A DNA stretch of 64,000 nucleotides, from NCBI RefSeq assembly GCF_015142735.1, contig NZ_JACSPN010000013.1, positions 55,012-119,011 on the forward strand, read 5' to 3'. Both the position numbers and the translations under genes were made by a program. The notes below the pieces were generated by a model. It saw only the letters and a program-made list of their open reading frames with translations. It was not told the origin of the DNA and did not search any database. Each line of letters starts with the position of its first letter. Position 1 is the stretch's first letter. This stretch comes from Oerskovia douganii (GTDB lineage Bacteria; Actinomycetota; Actinomycetes; Actinomycetales; Cellulomonadaceae). Positions 43,570 through 52,240 of this stretch are shown here, one piece after another.

Positions 43570-45000
43570 ATGACCGAAGAGTGGTCCACCTCGGGGTGGG
43601 ACCTGCACCTCGAGCCGGGCTCCGGGGCCGGTGCCGGCCGCCGAGCCGGTCTCGAGGCCGCGCTCCGGGCCGCGATCCGCGGGGGACGACTCGCCGCAGG
43701 TTCCCGAGTGCCGTCGACCCGCGCCCTGGCGCGCGACCTGGGGCTCGCGCGAGGCACGGTCAGCGCGGCCTACGACCAGCTCGTCGCCGAGGGATTCCTC
43801 CAGGCCAGGGCAGGGGCAGGGACCCGGGTCGCCCCGCTGCCCGCCGTGACCACCGCTGCGGCGCAGGCGTCGCGCCCTCGTCCGGTGCCGGCTCTCCGCC
43901 TCGTCCCCGGCAGCCCCGACGTCACGACCTTTCCCGTCGCGGCATGGTCCCGGGCCACCCGCCTGGCGCTCGCGGCGGCGCCGACCTCGACGTTCGGCTA
44001 CGGCGACCCGCGAGGGCTCCAGGAGCTGCGTACGGTGCTCGCGGACTACCTGGCCCGCACCCGGGGTGTGGTGGCGGACCCGGAGCGCATCGTGGTGACG
44101 AGCGGGTACGCCCAGGGGCTCGCTCTCCTCGCGCAGGTCCTGCACGGTGCAGGTGCGCACCAGGTCGCGATGGAGGACCCCGGCCTCGGCTTTCATCGCA
44201 CGATCGTCGGCCGGGCCGGGCTCGAGGTGCTTCCGCTGCCGGTCGACCGCGCCGGGGCGTGCACCGACCTGCTGGGGGGTGCGCGGCTCGCAGACGTGCG
44301 CGCCGCCGTCGTGACCCCGGCGCACCAGTACCCCACCGGGGCGACTCTCGCTCCGGACCGACGGCGAGCGCTCCTCGACTGGGCCCGGACGACGGGTGGG
44401 CTCGTGATCGAGGACGACTACGACGGCGAGTTCCGCTACGACCGCCACCCGGTCGGTGCCGTGCAGGGCATGGGGCCGGACGAGGTCGCGTACGTGGGCA
44501 GCGTGTCCAAGACGATCGGCCCGGGCGTGCGCCTGGGCTGGATGGTCGTGCCCGAGCGCTGGCTGGAGCCCGTGGTGTCGGCCAAGACGTATGCGGACCA
44601 CCGGACGGGGACCGTCGACCAGCTCACCCTGGCGCACCTGATCGCGTCCCACGGCTACGACCGTCACGTCCGGGTGGTGCGGGCCAGGTACCGCCGCCGT
44701 CGGGACCTGCTGGTCGCGCGGCTCGCAGGTCTTGTGGAGAGCGGCGCGGTCGAGGTCTCCGGCATCTCCGCAGGGCTCCACGCGGTGGTGAGCCTGCGCG
44801 CTCCAGGGGCGCGCGAGGCAGACGTGACCCGCCGCGCGGCGGAGCTCGGCCTGGAGATCACGGGACTCGGGGAGCACCGGCACGTGCCGGGGGAGGGGGA
44901 GCCCGGGATCGTCGTCGGGTTCGGCACTCCCAGCGAGCCCGGATACCCGCGCGCGCTCGACGTGCTGGTCCGCGCGTTGGGCGATCAGGGCGGGCGCTGA
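43570..45000 (+). CDS. MocR/PdxR-family regulator (GntR HTH plus aminotransferase domain)
   Basis: A 476-aa protein. The N-terminal GntR winged helix (about 20-90) has [20 protein letters not shown] and [23 protein letters not shown]. The fold-type I aminotransferase domain (about 120-470) has the PLP Lys in [29 protein letters not shown] and [14 protein letters not shown]. PdxR members regulate vitamin B6 synthesis, but no pdxS/pdxT lies here; the divergent AhpD-like gene is the likeliest target. Confidence 0.92.
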   Translation: MTEEWSTSGWDLHLEPGSGAGAGRRAGLEAALRAAIRGGRLAAGSRVPSTRALARDLGLARGTVSAAYDQLVAEGFLQARAGAGTRVAPLPAVTTAAAQASRPRPVPALRLVPGSPDVTTFPVAAWSRATRLALAAAPTSTFGYGDPRGLQELRTVLADYLARTRGVVADPERIVVTSGYAQGLALLAQVLHGAGAHQVAMEDPGLGFHRTIVGRAGLEVLPLPVDRAGACTDLLGGARLADVRAAVVTPAHQYPTGATLAPDRRRALLDWARTTGGLVIEDDYDGEFRYDRHPVGAVQGMGPDEVAYVGSVSKTIGPGVRLGWMVVPERWLEPVVSAKTYADHRTGTVDQLTLAHLIASHGYDRHVRVVRARYRRRRDLLVARLAGLVESGAVEVSGISAGLHAVVSLRAPGAREADVTRRAAELGLEITGLGEHRHVPGEGEPGIVVGFGTPSEPGYPRALDVLVRALGDQGGR

Positions 45001-45076
45001 CCTCCCGACGTGCCGGTCGTGCCGGTCGTGCCGGACGTCCCGGGGGCCGCGGACGCCCCGAGCGGCGGCGCGACCC

Positions 45077-45103
45077 GTCGCTCGGTCGGCCCGACCGAGC
45101 GAC
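45077..45103 (+). terminator. Hairpin between pdxR-like gene and gltX
   Basis: An 11-bp perfect stem (45077-45087 with 45093-45103), 5-nt loop, ending 2 nt before the gltX -10 box. It may terminate the upstream gene or act as an operator on gltX. Three near copies of CGTGCCGGT lie at 45009-45035. Confidence 0.6.
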
Positions 45104-45105
45104 GA

Positions 45106-45111
45106 TAGGCT
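45106..45111 (+). promoter_or_regulatory. -10 element of the gltX leaderless promoter
   Basis: TAGGCT ends 7 nt before GTG 45119; the intervening nucleotides hold no usable distance for a ribosome site. Confidence 0.6.
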
Positions 45112-45118
45112 GGGGGGC

Positions 45119-46618
45119 GTGATCCCTGCACCTGGTTCCTCGCCCGTCCGCGTCCGTTTCTGCCCCTCACCCACGGGGACGCCGCACGTCGGCCTCATCC
45201 GCACGGCACTGTTCAACTGGGCGTACGCCCGGCACGTGGGCGGGACGTTCGTCTTCCGCATCGAGGACACGGACGCCGCGCGCGACTCCGAGGAGAGCTA
45301 CCAGCAGCTCCTCGAGGCGCTGCGCTGGCTCGGCATGGACTGGGACGAGGGCGTCGAGGTCGGCGGCCCGCACGAGCCCTACCGCCAGTCGCAGCGCGGT
45401 GACATCTACCAGGACGTCATCCGCCGTCTCGTCGAGGGCGGGTACGCCTACGAGTCCTTCTCGACGCCCGAGGAGATCGAGGCGCGCAACGTCGCGGCCG
45501 GTCGGCCCAAGGCCATGGGCTACGACGGGTTCGACCGCACGCTGACCGACGAGCAGAAGGCCGCGTTCCGCGCCGAGGGCCGTGAGCCCGTCCTGCGCAT
45601 GCGCATGCCGGACACCGACGTGGCCTTCACGGACCTGGTGCGCGGCGAGATCTCGTTCGGTGCGGGCTCGGTCCCGGACTACGTGATCGTCCGCGGCAAC
45701 GGCCAGCCCCTGTACACGCTGGTCAACCCGGTCGACGACGCCCTGATGGGGATCACGCACGTGCTGCGCGGCGAGGACCTGCTGTCCTCGACGCCGCGTC
45801 AGGTCGTGCTGTACCGCGCGCTCCTCGAGCTGGGCGTCGCGAAGGTCATGCCCGAGTTCGGGCACCTGCCGTACGTCATGGGCGAGGGCAACAAGAAGCT
45901 GTCCAAGCGCGACCCCGAGTCCAACCTGTTCCTGCACAAGGAGCGCGGCTTCACGCCCGAGGGCCTGCTGAACTACCTCGCGCTGCTGGGCTGGAGCATC
46001 TCGGCGGACAACGACATCTTCTCGGTCGAGGAGATGGTCGCGGCGTTCGACATCACCGACGTCAACCCGAACCCGGCCCGCTTCGACCTCAAGAAGGCCG
46101 AGGCGATCAACGCGACGCACCTGCGCATGCTGGCCCCCGAGGACTTCCGCGACCGTCTGGTGCCGTACCTGCACCAGGGCGGGTTCGTCCCCGCCGACTC
46201 GTTCGCGGACCTCTCGGCCGAGCACCAGGCGCTCGTCACGGCGGGCGCACCGCTCGTGCAGGAGCGCATGGTCCTCCTGGGCGAGGCCAAGGGCATGCTC
46301 GGCTTCCTGTTCGTGGCCGACGACGCCGTGCCCGTCGAGGACGAGGCGCGCGCCGCGCTGCGCGAGGAGGCCCCGGCCGTGCTCGACGCCGCGATCCGTG
46401 TGCTCGACGCGCTCGACGACTTCTCGACCGACGCCCTCCAGGAGACGCTCAAGGCGGTCCTGGTCGAGGAGATGGGCATCAAGCCGCGCTTCGCGTTCAC
46501 GCCCCTGCGCGTGGCCGTGACGGGTCGGCGCGTGTCGCCGCCGCTGTTCGAGTCGATGGAGATCCTCGGCAAGGAGTCGACCCTGGCGCGCCTGCGTGCG
46601 CTGCGCGCGTCGCTGTGA
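45119..46618 (+). CDS. gltX: Glutamyl-tRNA synthetase
   Basis: A 499-aa class Ic synthetase. It has the HIGH-type motif [58 protein letters not shown] and the KMSKS-type loop [20 protein letters not shown]. The anticodon-binding C-terminal domain follows from about residue 320. It charges tRNA-Glu; two tRNA-Glu genes lie 5-7 kb downstream. In many actinobacteria the same enzyme also glutamylates tRNA-Gln for GatCAB. The stop overlaps the HAD gene by GTGA. Confidence 0.97.
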   Translation: MIPAPGSSPVRVRFCPSPTGTPHVGLIRTALFNWAYARHVGGTFVFRIEDTDAARDSEESYQQLLEALRWLGMDWDEGVEVGGPHEPYRQSQRGDIYQDVIRRLVEGGYAYESFSTPEEIEARNVAAGRPKAMGYDGFDRTLTDEQKAAFRAEGREPVLRMRMPDTDVAFTDLVRGEISFGAGSVPDYVIVRGNGQPLYTLVNPVDDALMGITHVLRGEDLLSSTPRQVVLYRALLELGVAKVMPEFGHLPYVMGEGNKKLSKRDPESNLFLHKERGFTPEGLLNYLALLGWSISADNDIFSVEEMVAAFDITDVNPNPARFDLKKAEAINATHLRMLAPEDFRDRLVPYLHQGGFVPADSFADLSAEHQALVTAGAPLVQERMVLLGEAKGMLGFLFVADDAVPVEDEARAALREEAPAVLDAAIRVLDALDDFSTDALQETLKAVLVEEMGIKPRFAFTPLRVAVTGRRVSPPLFESMEILGKESTLARLRALRASL

Positions 46619-47430
46619 GCACCCCTGACCTCGTGCTGCCCGACGGCGTCGCGCCCCTCGCGGGGGACGTCGCGACCGGCGGTGGCCTCGACGGTGTCGA
46701 CGGTGTGCTGTTCGACGTCGACGACACGCTCGTCGACACCCGTGGTGCGTTCGCGCTCGCGATCGACGCGGTGTGCGCGGTGCACCTGCCGCACCTGCCC
46801 GTCGAGCGGTACGGCGAGGTCCTTGCGCTGTGGCGCAGCGACCCGCACGGCTGGTACCGGGCGTACACGCGCGGCGAGCTGACGTTCGACGGCCAGCGGA
46901 TGCTGCGTGCGAACGAGCTGCAGGAGACGTTCGGCGGCGCGGTCCTCGACGAGGACGGGTACGCGGCGTGGAAGACGGTCTTCTGGGGCACGTTCGAGGA
47001 GAGCTGGCGCGCGCACGACGACGCCGCTCCCGTCCTCGGGCGGCTCGCCGCCGCGGGGGTCAAGGTGGGTGCGCTGTCCAACGCGTCGGTCGCGCTCCAG
47101 ACGGACAAGCTGACCCGGTCGGGGCTGTCGGAGGTGCCCATGCTCGTGGGCGTCGACACCCTGGGCTTCGGCAAGCCGGACCCGCGGGTCTTCGTCGAGG
47201 CGTGCGCGCGCCTGGGCACGGACCCGGCCCGCACGGTCTACGTGGGCGACGAGCTCGACGTCGACGCGCGGGCCGCGGCCGCGGCAGGTCTGACGGGCGT
47301 GTGGATCGACCGTCCCGGTACCCGTCGCGGCGGACCGGCCGAGGAGGACCCCGAGGCCGCACGCGCGGCCGGGGTTCACGTCGTGGCGAGCCTCGACGAG
47401 GTCGGCGACCTGGTGCTCGCGGGTCGCTGA
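46615..47430 (+). CDS. HAD-superfamily hydrolase
   Basis: A 271-aa HAD phosphatase. Motif I is [13 protein letters not shown], motif [13 protein letters not shown], and motif [18 protein letters not shown] ... [19 protein letters not shown]. The cap is helical (type C1). The substrate is unknown. GTG 46615 overlaps the gltX stop, so the two are translationally coupled, a common arrangement in actinobacteria. Confidence 0.9.
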   Translation: MSTPDLVLPDGVAPLAGDVATGGGLDGVDGVLFDVDDTLVDTRGAFALAIDAVCAVHLPHLPVERYGEVLALWRSDPHGWYRAYTRGELTFDGQRMLRANELQETFGGAVLDEDGYAAWKTVFWGTFEESWRAHDDAAPVLGRLAAAGVKVGALSNASVALQTDKLTRSGLSEVPMLVGVDTLGFGKPDPRVFVEACARLGTDPARTVYVGDELDVDARAAAAAGLTGVWIDRPGTRRGGPAEEDPEAARAAGVHVVASLDEVGDLVLAGR

Positions 47431-47455
47431 CGGGCCCGGAGCGCGCGTCGACGTG

Positions 47456-47509
47456 GAGGGTTCCGGTCGAGGGAGCAGGCTGCGGCACGCCACCTCGACC
47501 GGAGCCCTC
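47456..47509. terminator. Bidirectional terminator (HAD / LysR)
   Basis: A 17-bp stem (47456-47472 with 47493-47509) with a single G-U pair. It lies between the convergent HAD and LysR genes. Confidence 0.75.
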
Positions 47510-48561
47510 TATCTCGCGGGTGCGGCCTGCGGGCGCCTGCGCTCCCGCGACGGCGGTGCCGGCGGCGGGGGCGCTCCCGTGGCGACGGCCGCGATCTGTC
47601 GTGCGGGGGCCGACAGCTCGGTGCCGTCCTTCCAGACCATCCGCAACCGCCGCGAGAGGTCCAGGCCGGGCACCTGGATCTCGACGAGCGTGCCGCGGGC
47701 CAGGTCGTCCGCGACCGTCAGCCGCGACAGCACCGCCACCGCCCCGCCGTACTGCACCGCGGTCTTGAGCGACGCGGTCGATCCCAGGTAGGGCAGGTGG
47801 TCGGGGAGGCGGGCGCCGGCCGCGACGAGGGACTTCTCGAGCGTCTCGCGCGTGCCCGAGCCGCGCTCGCGGACCACGAGCCCACCGCTCACCAGCTCGT
47901 CGACGGTCGCGGTTCGCCGCCGCCGGGCCGCCCAGGGGTGCGTCGGGGCGACGACCACGAGCAGCTCGTCCCGGGCCAGGGTGCGGCTGCGCAGCCCCCT
48001 GCGCATGGTCGAGCTCTCGATGAAGCCGAGGTCGGCCTCGTCCGCGAGCACGAGCTCCATGACGGTGCGCGAGTTGCGCACGAGCAGCTCGACGTCGGGG
48101 GACGCCGCCGGCGCCCCGGGGGCGCCGGGTGTGCCGGCCGTCGCGGCAGTGGTGGCTGTCGCCGCCAGCGTCGCGAGCCAGCGGGGCGCGAGGTACTCGG
48201 CGATCGTCAGGCTCGCCGCGAGCCTGATACGGGCCGACGGGGCCTCGCGCAGGGCCGCGGCCGAGGTCTCGAACCGGTCGGAGGCCTCCACGACCTCGCG
48301 GGCCCAGGTGGCGGTCGCCCGTCCGGTCTCGGTGAGCCGGGCCCCGCGCGTCGAGCGGGTCACGAGCTCCAGACCCAGGTGCCTCTCGAGGCGCCGCATC
48401 CCCGCCGAGGCGCTCGGCTGCGAGACCCCCAGCGCCCGTGCCGCCGCGCTGATCGAGCCGTGGCGGTCCGTCGCGACGAGCAGCTCGAGCAGGGCGAGCG
48501 ACGCGCGCTCGCGGCGCGGGGGAGAGGTGCTCGCGGGAGCCTGGGGGACGTGCTCGGTCAT
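47509..48561 (-). CDS. LysR-family transcriptional regulator
   Basis: A 350-aa protein. The HTH (about 20-80) has LLVATDRHGSISAAARALGVSQPSASAGMRRLERHLGLELV. The LysR substrate domain runs about 105-320 with IRLAASLTIAEYLAPRWL and VVREREGSGTRETLE-like segment VVRERGSGTRETLEK, typical of CysB/YeiE-like regulators. A Pro/Arg-rich tail ends it. It is divergent from a YeiH-type transporter, the classical arrangement of YeiE and YeiH. The start codon lies inside a 21-bp palindrome. Confidence 0.92.
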   Translation of the reverse strand: MTEHVPQAPASTSPPRRERASLALLELLVATDRHGSISAAARALGVSQPSASAGMRRLERHLGLELVTRSTRGARLTETGRATATWAREVVEASDRFETSAAALREAPSARIRLAASLTIAEYLAPRWLATLAATATTAATAGTPGAPGAPAASPDVELLVRNSRTVMELVLADEADLGFIESSTMRRGLRSRTLARDELLVVVAPTHPWAARRRRTATVDELVSGGLVVRERGSGTRETLEKSLVAAGARLPDHLPYLGSTASLKTAVQYGGAVAVLSRLTVADDLARGTLVEIQVPGLDLSRRLRMVWKDGTELSAPARQIAAVATGAPPPPAPPSRERRRPQAAPAR

Positions 48562-48577
48562 AGCCTCATCCTATGAC
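48557..48577. promoter_or_regulatory. 21-bp palindrome over the LysR start codon
   Basis: GTCATAG-N7-CTATGAC is a perfect 7-7-7 inverted repeat that includes the ATG (48561-48559) of the LysR gene. The minus-strand -10 TAGGAT sits within it, 6 nt before the ATG, implying a leaderless mRNA and autorepression. It also lies 54 bp upstream of the YeiH-type start. Confidence 0.7.
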
Positions 48578-48630
48578 TAGGTCGCCAGATGGGCCTTCTG
48601 ACAGGCATCCCGGCGCGGCATGGTGGAAGC

Positions 48631-49842
48631 ATGACCCCCACGAACGACCTCGCGACCCCCACCCCGGGCGCGACCGCCACCCCCGACCAGCCCGCCCCGA
48701 GCGGCGGACCGGCCCCCGCCAGGAGCTCCGCACCGTGGATCCGGCGCGCCGCACCGGGGCTCGCGCTCTGCGCCGTCGCGACCGCCGTCGCCTACCTGCT
48801 CGCCCAGGTGATCCCGCTCTCGCCCCTCGTGCTCTCGCTGCTCGTCGGCGCGGTCGTCGGCTCGCTGCTCGGGAGCCTGCGCAGGGCCGGCGGGGCGAGC
48901 GGCGCCGTCGGGCAGGGGACGGCGCGGGCGCGGTGGGCCGGCTCCCTCACCTCCCGGACCCAGGAAGGGACGAGCTGGACCGCGAAGCGCGTCCTGCGCG
49001 CCGGGGTCGTGCTGCTCGGGCTCCAGCTCTCGCTGCCCGAGGTCCTCGCGCTCGGTTGGCGCGGGCTCGCGGTCGTCGGGATCACGGTCGCCGTGACCTT
49101 CAGCGCGACGCTCGCGCTGGGTCGGGCGCTGCGGGTCCCGCGCGTGACGTCGCTGCTCGTCGCGACGGGCTTCTCGATCTGCGGCGCGGCCGCGATCTCG
49201 GCCATGCAGGGCGTGGTCGGAGGAGGCGACGACGAGCGGACGCGCCGCGAGAACGACGACGCGGTCGCGACGGCCCTCGCGCTCGTGACGATCTTCGGGT
49301 CGCTCGCGATCTTCGTCCTGCCGTGGCTCGCGGGCCTGCTGGGTCTCGACGACGACCGCGCCGGGCTGTGGATCGGGGCGAGCGTCCAGGAGGTCGCGCA
49401 GGTCGTGACCGCGGGCGGCGCGATCTCGGCCGCGGCCCTCGCGACCGCGACCGTGAGCAAGCTGGCCCGCGTCGTCCTGCTGGCACCGATCGTGGCCGGC
49501 GCGGGGGTGGTCAAGGCGCGCCGGGAACGCGTCGCACGCCCCGCCGACGTCGGGGTGGCCGCCGGCGCCCCGGCAGCCCGCCGGACGCCGCCCGTGCCCC
49601 TGTTCGTCGTCGGCTTCCTCGTGGCCGTGCTCGTGCGCAGCACGGGCCTGCTGCCCGCCTCGGTCGTCGAGGTGACGACCACGGTGACCACGCTGCTGTT
49701 CACCGCGGCGATGTTCGCGATGGGCCTCGGGGTCGACGCCGCCCACCTGGTCCGCACCGGACGCCGGGCGCTCGTGCTCGGGACCGCGTCGGCCGCGGTC
49801 GTGACCGGGGTCTCGCTGGTCGCGGTGCTGCTCCTGGCCTGA
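48631..49842 (+). CDS. yeiH: YeiH-family putative sulfate exporter
   Basis: A 403-aa membrane protein of the PSE family with about ten helices. Signatures are AKRVLRAGVVLLGLQLSLPEV near residue 125, VATGFSICGAAAISAMQG near 190, and GLWIGASVQEVAQVVTAGG near 265, with the conserved CGAAA and EVAQV motifs. The exported substrate of this family is not firmly established. The ATG at 48631 begins after a short leader; control by the divergent LysR protein is likely. Confidence 0.92.
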   Translation: MTPTNDLATPTPGATATPDQPAPSGGPAPARSSAPWIRRAAPGLALCAVATAVAYLLAQVIPLSPLVLSLLVGAVVGSLLGSLRRAGGASGAVGQGTARARWAGSLTSRTQEGTSWTAKRVLRAGVVLLGLQLSLPEVLALGWRGLAVVGITVAVTFSATLALGRALRVPRVTSLLVATGFSICGAAAISAMQGVVGGGDDERTRRENDDAVATALALVTIFGSLAIFVLPWLAGLLGLDDDRAGLWIGASVQEVAQVVTAGGAISAAALATATVSKLARVVLLAPIVAGAGVVKARRERVARPADVGVAAGAPAARRTPPVPLFVVGFLVAVLVRSTGLLPASVVEVTTTVTTLLFTAAMFAMGLGVDAAHLVRTGRRALVLGTASAAVVTGVSLVAVLLLA

Positions 49843-49850
49843 CCGTGCTC

Positions 49851-49876
49851 GCGGGCCCGCTTCCGGGCGGGCCCGC
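49851..49876. terminator. Bidirectional terminator after yeiH
   Basis: GCGGGCCCG (49851-49859) pairs with CGGGCCCGC (49868-49876), between convergent genes. Confidence 0.65.
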
Positions 49877-49887
49877 GGCGCACGCGG

Positions 49888-50544
49888 CTACCGGACGCTC
49901 GCGTCCCAGCGCCACCTCGTCCGACGGGGCAGACCGGGCAGGTCGCTGCGCCCGGTCGCCCACACGAGGGCGTCGCCCGGGGGCAGCCCCTGCGCGGCCG
50001 CCGGCAGGTCCGGGAAGAGCCGGCCGAGCACCTTGGCGCTCAGCCCCTCGGGGAGCCCGGGGGCGACGCCCGTGAGCCCGTCGGCGATGTCCCGACCGTG
50101 CACGAGGATCTCGGCGATCCCCATGGCGGCGAAGCCCTCCGGGTCCGAGAGACCGTACGGGTGGTAGGCGCGCCCGTCGGGGGACTGGACCGCGACCTGC
50201 GCGGCGAGCAGCTCGCCGCTCGCGAGGATGACCTCGGCGAGCCCCGCCGGACCGGCCTCGCGCTTGACGTGCGCGATCTCGTCCTCGCCCCGGGGGCCGG
50301 CCAGCGGCAGGTAGTCGAGCAGGGGGAGGCCCGCGACCTGGAGCGCGTAGGCCAGCAGGTCGTCGACGACGTGCTCGGCCGTGGCCCAGCACGACCACCG
50401 CACAGGACCCGCCTGGGCGTCGAACGCCGCGTCCGGGTGCTGCGCGACGCCGTCGGCGAGCCACCGGGACGCGGCACGGACGTCGTCGGGCGTGACGGGG
50501 CCCGGGCTCGCGGAGGTCACGACGTCCTCCGGCTGGGCGCTCAC
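49888..50544 (-). CDS. Mycothiol-dependent maleylpyruvate isomerase-like (DinB-fold) protein
   Basis: A 218-aa protein. VRWSCWATAEHVVDDLLAYALQ near residues 45-65 matches the N-terminal four-helix domain (MDMPI_N/TIGR03083 type), and GIAEILVHGRDIADGLTG near 150 is the conserved metal-site region. Many such proteins use mycothiol as cofactor; the substrate is unknown. GTG 50544 overlaps the methyltransferase stop (GTGA), so it is translated from the same message. Confidence 0.78.
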   Translation of the reverse strand: MSAQPEDVVTSASPGPVTPDDVRAASRWLADGVAQHPDAAFDAQAGPVRWSCWATAEHVVDDLLAYALQVAGLPLLDYLPLAGPRGEDEIAHVKREAGPAGLAEVILASGELLAAQVAVQSPDGRAYHPYGLSDPEGFAAMGIAEILVHGRDIADGLTGVAPGLPEGLSAKVLGRLFPDLPAAAQGLPPGDALVWATGRSDLPGLPRRTRWRWDASVR

Positions 50545-51422
50545 GCGTCGACCGCGCCGTCGACCGCGCCGTCGACCGCGCCGTCGACCGCGCCGTCGAC
50601 CGCGCCGTCGACCGTGGTGGCTGCGTCGGTGCCGAGGACGCGGTCCGCGCGCCAGCACTCGGCCCGGTAGGGCAGGTCGATCTCCGGGCGCCCGGCGAGG
50701 GCTGGGTGGGTGGCCACGAGCCGGTCGACGGCGTCGAGCAGCTCGTCACGCTCGGCCGGCGGCAGCGTCAGGAGGTGACTCCGGGTCGCGGCGAGCGTAC
50801 GGAGGGACGAGGCGGGCAGGTGGTCCTGCCACGGGAAGGTCGCGTGCTCGAGCGGGGTGAAGGCGCCGCCGGCCGCGTCGATCTCCGGGGTCCGGTGGAC
50901 CGGCTCGAGCGAGTCTCCGCGATGGATGATCTCCGTGAACCGCTCGACCCAGTCGACCGCGTGGTCGCGGACGTTCCACACGACGCCGAGCCGACCGCCG
51001 GGACGCAGCACCCGGGCGATCTCCGGGACGGCGACCGCGACGTCGAACCAGTGCCAGGCCTGGCCGACGAGGACCGCGTCGACGCTCCCGTCCTCGAGCG
51101 GGATGCGCTCGGCGGTCCCGGACAGGACGTGGGCACCCGGGACGGCGTCCCGGAGCTGGTCGCGCATGCCGTCGGAGGGCTCGACCGCGGTCACGTGGAG
51201 CCCGCGCGCCACGAGCCGCTCCGTGAGCTTGCCGGTCCCGGCGGCCAGGTCGAGCACGTGCCGGGCGCCTGCGGGGAGCAGCCAGTCGACCGCGGCGTCC
51301 GGGTAGGACGGGCGGACGGCGCGGTACTCGTCGGCGCCCGCGCCGAACGACGCCGCGCGCTGCGCGTGGGAGGCCCGCGCGGGGCCCGGGCCGGACGGGT
51401 CGGAAGAGGGGGCGGTCGTCAT
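50541..51422 (-). CDS. Class I SAM-dependent methyltransferase with repetitive C-terminus
   Basis: A 293-aa protein. Motif I is HVLDLAAGTGKLTERLVARG, followed by TAVEPSDGMRDQLRDAVPG, VDAVLVGQAWHWFD and VLRPGGRLGVVWNVRD, the pattern of Methyltransf_11 proteins. The C-terminus after VLGTDAATT is a run of VDGA tetrapeptides encoded by a 12-bp tandem repeat. The ATG at 51422 begins the conserved region. It is coupled to the downstream DinB-fold gene by GTGA overlap. Confidence 0.87.
   Translation of the reverse strand: MTTAPSSDPSGPGPARASHAQRAASFGAGADEYRAVRPSYPDAAVDWLLPAGARHVLDLAAGTGKLTERLVARGLHVTAVEPSDGMRDQLRDAVPGAHVLSGTAERIPLEDGSVDAVLVGQAWHWFDVAVAVPEIARVLRPGGRLGVVWNVRDHAVDWVERFTEIIHRGDSLEPVHRTPEIDAAGGAFTPLEHATFPWQDHLPASSLRTLAATRSHLLTLPPAERDELLDAVDRLVATHPALAGRPEIDLPYRAECWRADRVLGTDAATTVDGAVDGAVDGAVDGAVDGAVDA
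50547..50614 (-). repeat. 12-bp tandem repeat in the methyltransferase C-terminus
   Basis: GTCGACCGCGCC is repeated five times perfectly (50547-50606) with a sixth partial copy to 50614. Being a multiple of 3 it keeps frame and encodes VDGA repeats. It ends 3 bp before the start codon of the downstream gene on this strand. Confidence 0.95.
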
Positions 51423-51532
51423 CCTCCGACGGTGCCACGTCGAGGGGGTGAGGTCCACAGGTGCTCGCGACGTGTCGCGGGGACGGACGGCAGGGCGTGC
51501 GAGGGCCGGGGCCGGTGGGGCGGGAGGGCGAT

Positions 51533-51561
51533 TTGGCCCGGCCGGAAGTGTCCGGTAATGT
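51533..51561 (+). promoter_or_regulatory. tRNA promoter
   Basis: TTGGCC (51533-51538), a 17-bp spacer and TAATGT (51556-51561) make a good sigma-70-type promoter 66 bp before the tRNA-Gln gene. The rest of the 205-bp space after the methyltransferase start shows nothing else. Confidence 0.6.
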
Positions 51562-51627
51562 TTTCTCTCGGTGAGGCGCTCACCCGCGGCCCGGGAACGG
51601 GACGAGGGCGCGGCGCTGATACCTCCT

Positions 51628-51699
51628 TGGGGTATGGTGTAATTGGCAACACAACGGTTTCTGGTACCGTCATTCTAGGTTCGAGTCCTGGTACCCCAG
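51628..51699 (+). tRNA. tRNA-Gln (anticodon CTG)
   Basis: The acceptor TGGGGTA (51628-51634) pairs with TACCCCA (51692-51698) and the discriminator is G. The anticodon stem ACGGT/ACCGT encloses loop TTCTGGT with anticodon CTG at 51661-51663. The T arm contains GGTTCGAGTCC. CCA is not encoded. A short palindrome GTCGGTC-A-GACCGAC follows at 51722-51736. Confidence 0.93.
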
Positions 51700-51793
51700 C
51701 GCAGAGCAAGCAGCGCATCGAGTCGGTCAGACCGACACGAAACGTGCAGTAAAGTTCTCATCGGCACGGAGCCCCTCGGGGTGACGAGCTTAG

Positions 51794-51866
51794 GCCCCCA
51801 TCGTCTAGCGGCCTAGGACGCCGCCCTCTCACGGCGGTAACACGGGTTCAAATCCCGTTGGGGGTA
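51794..51866 (+). tRNA. tRNA-Glu (anticodon CTC), copy 1
   Basis: The acceptor GCCCCCA (51794-51800) pairs with TGGGGGT (51859-51865). The anticodon stem CCGCC/GGCGG encloses CTCTCAC with anticodon CTC at 51828-51830, and the T arm has GGTTCAAATCC. CCA is not encoded. A TAAAGT box at 51750-51755 might serve as its own -10. Confidence 0.95.
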
Positions 51867-51871
51867 CGTAC

Positions 51872-51932
51872 GAGGCCTGGCCATCGTCAGATGACCGGGC
51901 CTCGATGACGCTCACTCGCCCTTCGGGGCGAG
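51872..51932 (+). terminator. Hairpins between the two tRNA-Glu genes
   Basis: A 9-bp stem with one G-U pair (51872-51880 with 51895-51903) is followed by CTCGCCC-TTCG-GGGCGAG (51915-51932), a 7-bp stem with the very stable UUCG tetraloop. Either could be a terminator or a processing site. Confidence 0.55.
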
Positions 51933-51944
51933 GGAGCGGTCCTG

Positions 51945-52020
51945 GCCCCCATCGTCTAGCGGCCTAGGACGCCGCCCTCTCACGGCGGTAACACGGGTTC
52001 AAATCCCGTTGGGGGTACCA
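51945..52020 (+). tRNA. tRNA-Glu (anticodon CTC), copy 2
   Basis: The 73-nt body is identical to copy 1, offset by 151 bp, with anticodon CTC at 51979-51981. Unlike copy 1 it is followed by an encoded CCA (52018-52020). Confidence 0.95.
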
Positions 52021-52025
52021 CGCGC

Positions 52026-52057
52026 AAAGCCCGATCATCGACAGATGGTCGGGCTTT
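52026..52057 (+). terminator. Terminator of the tRNA cluster
   Basis: AAAGCCCGA (52026-52034) pairs with TCGGGCTTT (52049-52057), followed by CGTCGTT. It is one of the few hairpins here with a T-rich end. Confidence 0.8.
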
Positions 52058-52103
52058 CGTCGTTCCCGGGGTGCGTTCCTCAGCACCCAGGGCGTCGCGG
52101 CCC

Positions 52104-52144
52104 GGCCAGGTGCGCCGCGCTCGTCGCGCACCGCGCACCTGGCC
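52104..52144. terminator. 12-bp-stem hairpin beside the 10-bp repeats
   Basis: GGCCAGGTGCGC (52104-52115) pairs with GCGCACCTGGCC (52133-52144). It lies downstream of the nitronate monooxygenase gene on the minus strand and probably ends its transcript. Confidence 0.65.
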
Positions 52145-52160
52145 CGGCCGGCCGGGTGGC

Positions 52161-52240
52161 GTCAGGTCCTGTCAGGTCCTGTCAGGTCCTGTCAGGTCCT
52201 GTCAGGTCCTGTCAGGTCCTGTCAGGCCCTGTCAGGGCCC
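52161..52240. repeat. 10-bp tandem repeat, six perfect and two diverged copies
   Basis: GTCAGGTCCT repeats perfectly from 52161 to 52220, then twice with changes to 52240. It overlaps the 3' end and stop codon (52214-52212) of the nitronate monooxygenase gene. A copy change would shift the frame at the protein's last residues, since 10 is not a multiple of 3, but every unit carries a potential TGA on that strand. Confidence 0.95.

Noticed and set aside
52161-52240. Tandem 10-bp repeats as a CRISPR array
   Set aside because: Units are contiguous with no spacers and are far too short; no cas genes in the window.
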